From Ramlibacter sp. (lineage in GTDB: Bacteria; Pseudomonadota; Gammaproteobacteria; Burkholderiales; Burkholderiaceae_C), in contig JAGRPN010000166.1 in the NCBI GenBank assembly GCA_019449555.1, positions 1 through 33,509 of the forward strand: a stretch of DNA of 33,509 nt. The letters run 5' to 3'. Made by a program: the position numbers and the translations under genes. Positions within the stretch are counted from its first letter, which is position 1. Each line of letters starts with the position of its first letter. Under the pieces are notes generated by a model. It was not told where the DNA came from and ran no database searches. It worked only from the letters and a program-made list of their open reading frames with translations. Shown piece after piece: positions 31,647 through 33,509 of the stretch.

Positions 31647-32756
31647 ATGAAAATCGCAGTCCTGCCGGGTGACGGCATCGGCACCGAAATCGTCGCGGAA
31701 GCCGTCAAGGTCCTGAAGGCGCTGGACCTGAAGTTCGAGATGGAGACGGCGCTCGTGGGCGGCGCCGCATACGAGGCGCATGGCCATCCACTTCCCGACT
31801 CCACGCTCAAACTCGCCAGGCAGGCCGACGCCGTGCTGTTCGGCGCCGTCGGCGACTGGAAGTACGACAAGCTGGAGCGGGCGCTGCGTCCCGAGCAGGC
31901 CGTGCTCGGGCTGCGCAAGAACCTGGGCCTGTTCGCCAACTTCCGCCCGGCGATCTGCTACGAGCAGCTGGTGGGCGCGTCCAGCCTGAAGCCGGAACTG
32001 GTCGCAGGCCTGGACATCCTGATCATCCGCGAGCTCACGGGCGACATCTACTTTGGCCAGCCGCGCGGCCGGCGCACCGCCGTGGACGGGCATTTCCCCG
32101 GCGCCGAGGAAGCGTTCGACACGATGCGCTACACGCGCCCGGAAATCGAGCGCATCGCCCATGTCGCATTCCAGGCGGCGCGCAAGCGCAGCAGGCGCGT
32201 CACGAGCGTGGACAAGGCGAACGTGCTGGAGACGTTCCAGTTGTGGAAGGACGTGGTGACGGAAATCGGCAGGCAGTATCCCGACGTGGAGCTGGATCAC
32301 ATGTACGTGGACAACGCCGCGATGCAGCTGGTGAGGGCGCCCAAGAAATTCGACGTGGTCGTCACCGGGAACATGTTCGGCGACATCCTCTCGGACGAGG
32401 CGGCGATGCTCACGGGATCGATCGGGATGCTGCCCTCGGCCAGCCTGAACACGTCCAGCCAGGGCCTGTACGAGCCGAGTCATGGCAGCGCCCCCGACAT
32501 CGCCGGCCAGGGAATCGCCAATCCTTTGGCTACAATATTGTCTGCCGCCATGATGCTTCGTTTTTCGCTCGACCAACCCCAGGCCGCCGACCGGATCGAG
32601 TCGGCGGTGAAGCATGTGCTCGCCTCGGGGCTGCGCACGGCGGACATTTACCCCGAGGGCATGAGCGCGCAGATCCCTCCGGTAGTGAAAGTCGGCACCC
32701 GCGAGATGGGCGATGCCGTCGTGGCCGCGATTACGAAGAAGACTACCAAGAGCTGA
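31647..32756 (+). CDS. leuB: 3-Isopropylmalate dehydrogenase
   Basis: NAD-dependent oxidative decarboxylase of leucine biosynthesis, yielding 2-oxoisocaproate. The 369 residues contain the N-terminal [10 protein letters not shown] (5-14), the substrate segment [11 protein letters not shown], and the NAD-binding [18 protein letters not shown] (nt ~32472-32526). [12 protein letters not shown] includes the metal-binding aspartates. The start at 31647 lacks a clear ribosome-binding site. It is the last leu gene here; asd follows after 86 nt that contain two inverted repeats. Confidence 0.96.
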   Translation: MKIAVLPGDGIGTEIVAEAVKVLKALDLKFEMETALVGGAAYEAHGHPLPDSTLKLARQADAVLFGAVGDWKYDKLERALRPEQAVLGLRKNLGLFANFRPAICYEQLVGASSLKPELVAGLDILIIRELTGDIYFGQPRGRRTAVDGHFPGAEEAFDTMRYTRPEIERIAHVAFQAARKRSRRVTSVDKANVLETFQLWKDVVTEIGRQYPDVELDHMYVDNAAMQLVRAPKKFDVVVTGNMFGDILSDEAAMLTGSIGMLPSASLNTSSQGLYEPSHGSAPDIAGQGIANPLATILSAAMMLRFSLDQPQAADRIESAVKHVLASGLRTADIYPEGMSAQIPPVVKVGTREMGDAVVAAITKKTTKS

Positions 32757-32778
32757 CAGCTCCGCCTCGTCGCGCCCC

Positions 32779-32802
32779 TCCCCGGCACAGACGAGCCGGG
32801 GA
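32779..32802 (+). promoter_or_regulatory. 8-bp GC hairpin between leuB and asd
   Basis: TCCCCGGC (32779-32786) pairs exactly with GCCGGGGA (32795-32802) across an 8-nt loop. No T-run follows (AACAAAAGG), so it is a processing or stabilising hairpin, or a weak terminator. Confidence 0.4.
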
Positions 32803-32803
32803 A

Positions 32804-32827
32804 CAAAAGGTTTGTTGACAACTTTTG
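32804..32827 (+). promoter_or_regulatory. Nested inverted repeat with TTGACA upstream of asd
   Basis: CAAAAG and CTTTTG enclose TTGT and ACAA, forming a 10-bp dyad with a 2-nt bulge. A consensus -35 hexamer TTGACA (32815-32820) lies within. No good -10 box follows at the right distance before the asd ATG at 32843. It may be an operator, a second promoter for asd, or an mRNA hairpin over the start region. Confidence 0.3.
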
Positions 32828-32842
32828 AAAAGGCGATGTGAC

Positions 32843-33509
32843 ATGAAATTCACGAACGGACAACAACCGCTGGTCGGCCTGGTCGGCTGGCGCGGCATGG
32901 TCGGCTCCGTCCTCATGGACCGGATGCAGGCCGAGGGCGATTTCGCCCTCATCGAGCCGGTGTTCTTCTCCACTTCCAACGCGGGCGGCAAAGCGCCGGC
33001 CCAGGCGAAAAACGAAAGCCGCCTGAAGGACGCGTTCGACATCGAGGCGCTGAAGAAGTGCGACATCGTCATCACGGCGCAGGGCGGCGACTACACGACG
33101 GAAGTGTTCGCCAAGCTGCGCGCGACCGGCTGGAACGGCCACTGGATCGATGCCGCTTCCACGCTGCGCATGAAGGACGACGCGATCATCGTCCTGGACC
33201 CGGTCAATATGCCGGTGTTCATGCGCGCCCTCGGCAAAGGCGGGCGCTACTGGATCGGCGGCAATTGCACCGTGAGGTGCATGCTGATGGGCGTTGGCGC
33301 CCTCTACAAGGCCGGGCTGGTCGAGTGGATGACCACGATGACCTACCAGGCCGCATCCGGCGGCGGCGCGCTGCACATGCGCGTGCTGCTGCCCCAGTTC
33401 GGCACGCTGCTCGGTGTAGTGAAGTCGCTGCTGGCGGATCCGACATCGGCGCTCCTGGAAATCGACCGCAAGGTGCTCGCGCGCCTGCAGTCGCTGTCGG
33501 CCGAGGAGA
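32843..33509 (+). CDS. asd: Aspartate-semialdehyde dehydrogenase, 5' part (runs off window)
   Basis: NADP-dependent enzyme of the lysine, threonine, methionine and diaminopimelate pathways. About 222 codons are visible and the frame is still open at the window edge; about 150 residues are missing. The N-terminal LVGLVGWRGMVGSVLMDRM binds NADP, and IDAASTLRMKDDAI and TYQAASGGGA are family segments. The catalytic cysteine is in GGNCTV (nt ~33260-33277). Just after it the sequence reads VRCMLM where I expect VS(C/L)MLM, and GGGALHMRVLL where an (R/Q)HMRELL-type segment is usual. The enzyme assignment is secure; activity of this allele is less so. Confidence 0.93.
   Translation, partial: MKFTNGQQPLVGLVGWRGMVGSVLMDRMQAEGDFALIEPVFFSTSNAGGKAPAQAKNESRLKDAFDIEALKKCDIVITAQGGDYTTEVFAKLRATGWNGHWIDAASTLRMKDDAIIVLDPVNMPVFMRALGKGGRYWIGGNCTVRCMLMGVGALYKAGLVEWMTTMTYQAASGGGALHMRVLLPQFGTLLGVVKSLLADPTSALLEIDRKVLARLQSLSAEE

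Overview
The window is high-GC, tightly packed chromosomal DNA from a betaproteobacterium, most likely Burkholderiales of the Comamonadaceae type (Ramlibacter/Variovorax-like). I infer this from protein flavour and gene order (argD-argF, kynB-kynU-kynA, a long AcnA, an mdh/gntR/sdhCDABE/gltA block, leuC-entericidin-leuD-leuB-asd), not from a database search. I see no rRNA, tRNA, CRISPR array, transposase, integrase or phage gene. Nearly all of it is core metabolism; the oddities are local.

Layout. 1-2.1 kb: the end of argD and complete argF, followed by a second, diverged copy of the last 18 argF codons. 2.1-2.4 kb: a small gene on the minus strand, broken by a frameshift. 2.6-5.5 kb: kynB-kynU-kynA, which convert tryptophan to anthranilate. 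5.5-9.7 kb (minus): acnA, a 25-codon ORF and a flavin monooxygenase joined by two 4-nt stop/start overlaps. 9.8-12.0 kb (minus): serC-serA for serine biosynthesis. 12.1-14.5 kb: a four-helix membrane protein divergent from an XRE/MmyB-type regulator, which shares its stop tetranucleotide with a convergent SbmA/BacA-type transporter.

14.5-16.6 kb is the most unusual part. A 535-nt gene-free, palindrome-rich stretch leads into a 497-residue predicted exported protein. Its body is Gly/Ser/Asn repeats, including 18 perfect GGGS units, then 47 consecutive prolines, then an Ala/Pro tail. A bidirectional terminator separates it from acnB.

16.6-28.1 kb is a TCA-cycle supercluster. On the minus strand run mdh, a CitE-like lyase, an unknown periplasmic protein and acnB. 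On the plus strand run a GntR/UTRA regulator, sdhCDAB, sdhE and gltA, ending in a strong terminator. An 18-bp perfect palindrome between mdh and gntR is the obvious candidate operator. 28.3 kb to the end holds a LysR regulator, leuC, an entericidin-like lipoprotein, leuD, leuB and the start of asd.

Together the genes link arginine, tryptophan, serine and leucine metabolism to the central cycle. Four aconitase-superfamily proteins (AcnA, AcnB, LeuC, LeuD) lie within about 25 kb. The best candidate for something undescribed is the Gly/Pro-repeat exported protein with its structured upstream region. I see no clear multi-gene defence or novel pathway system.
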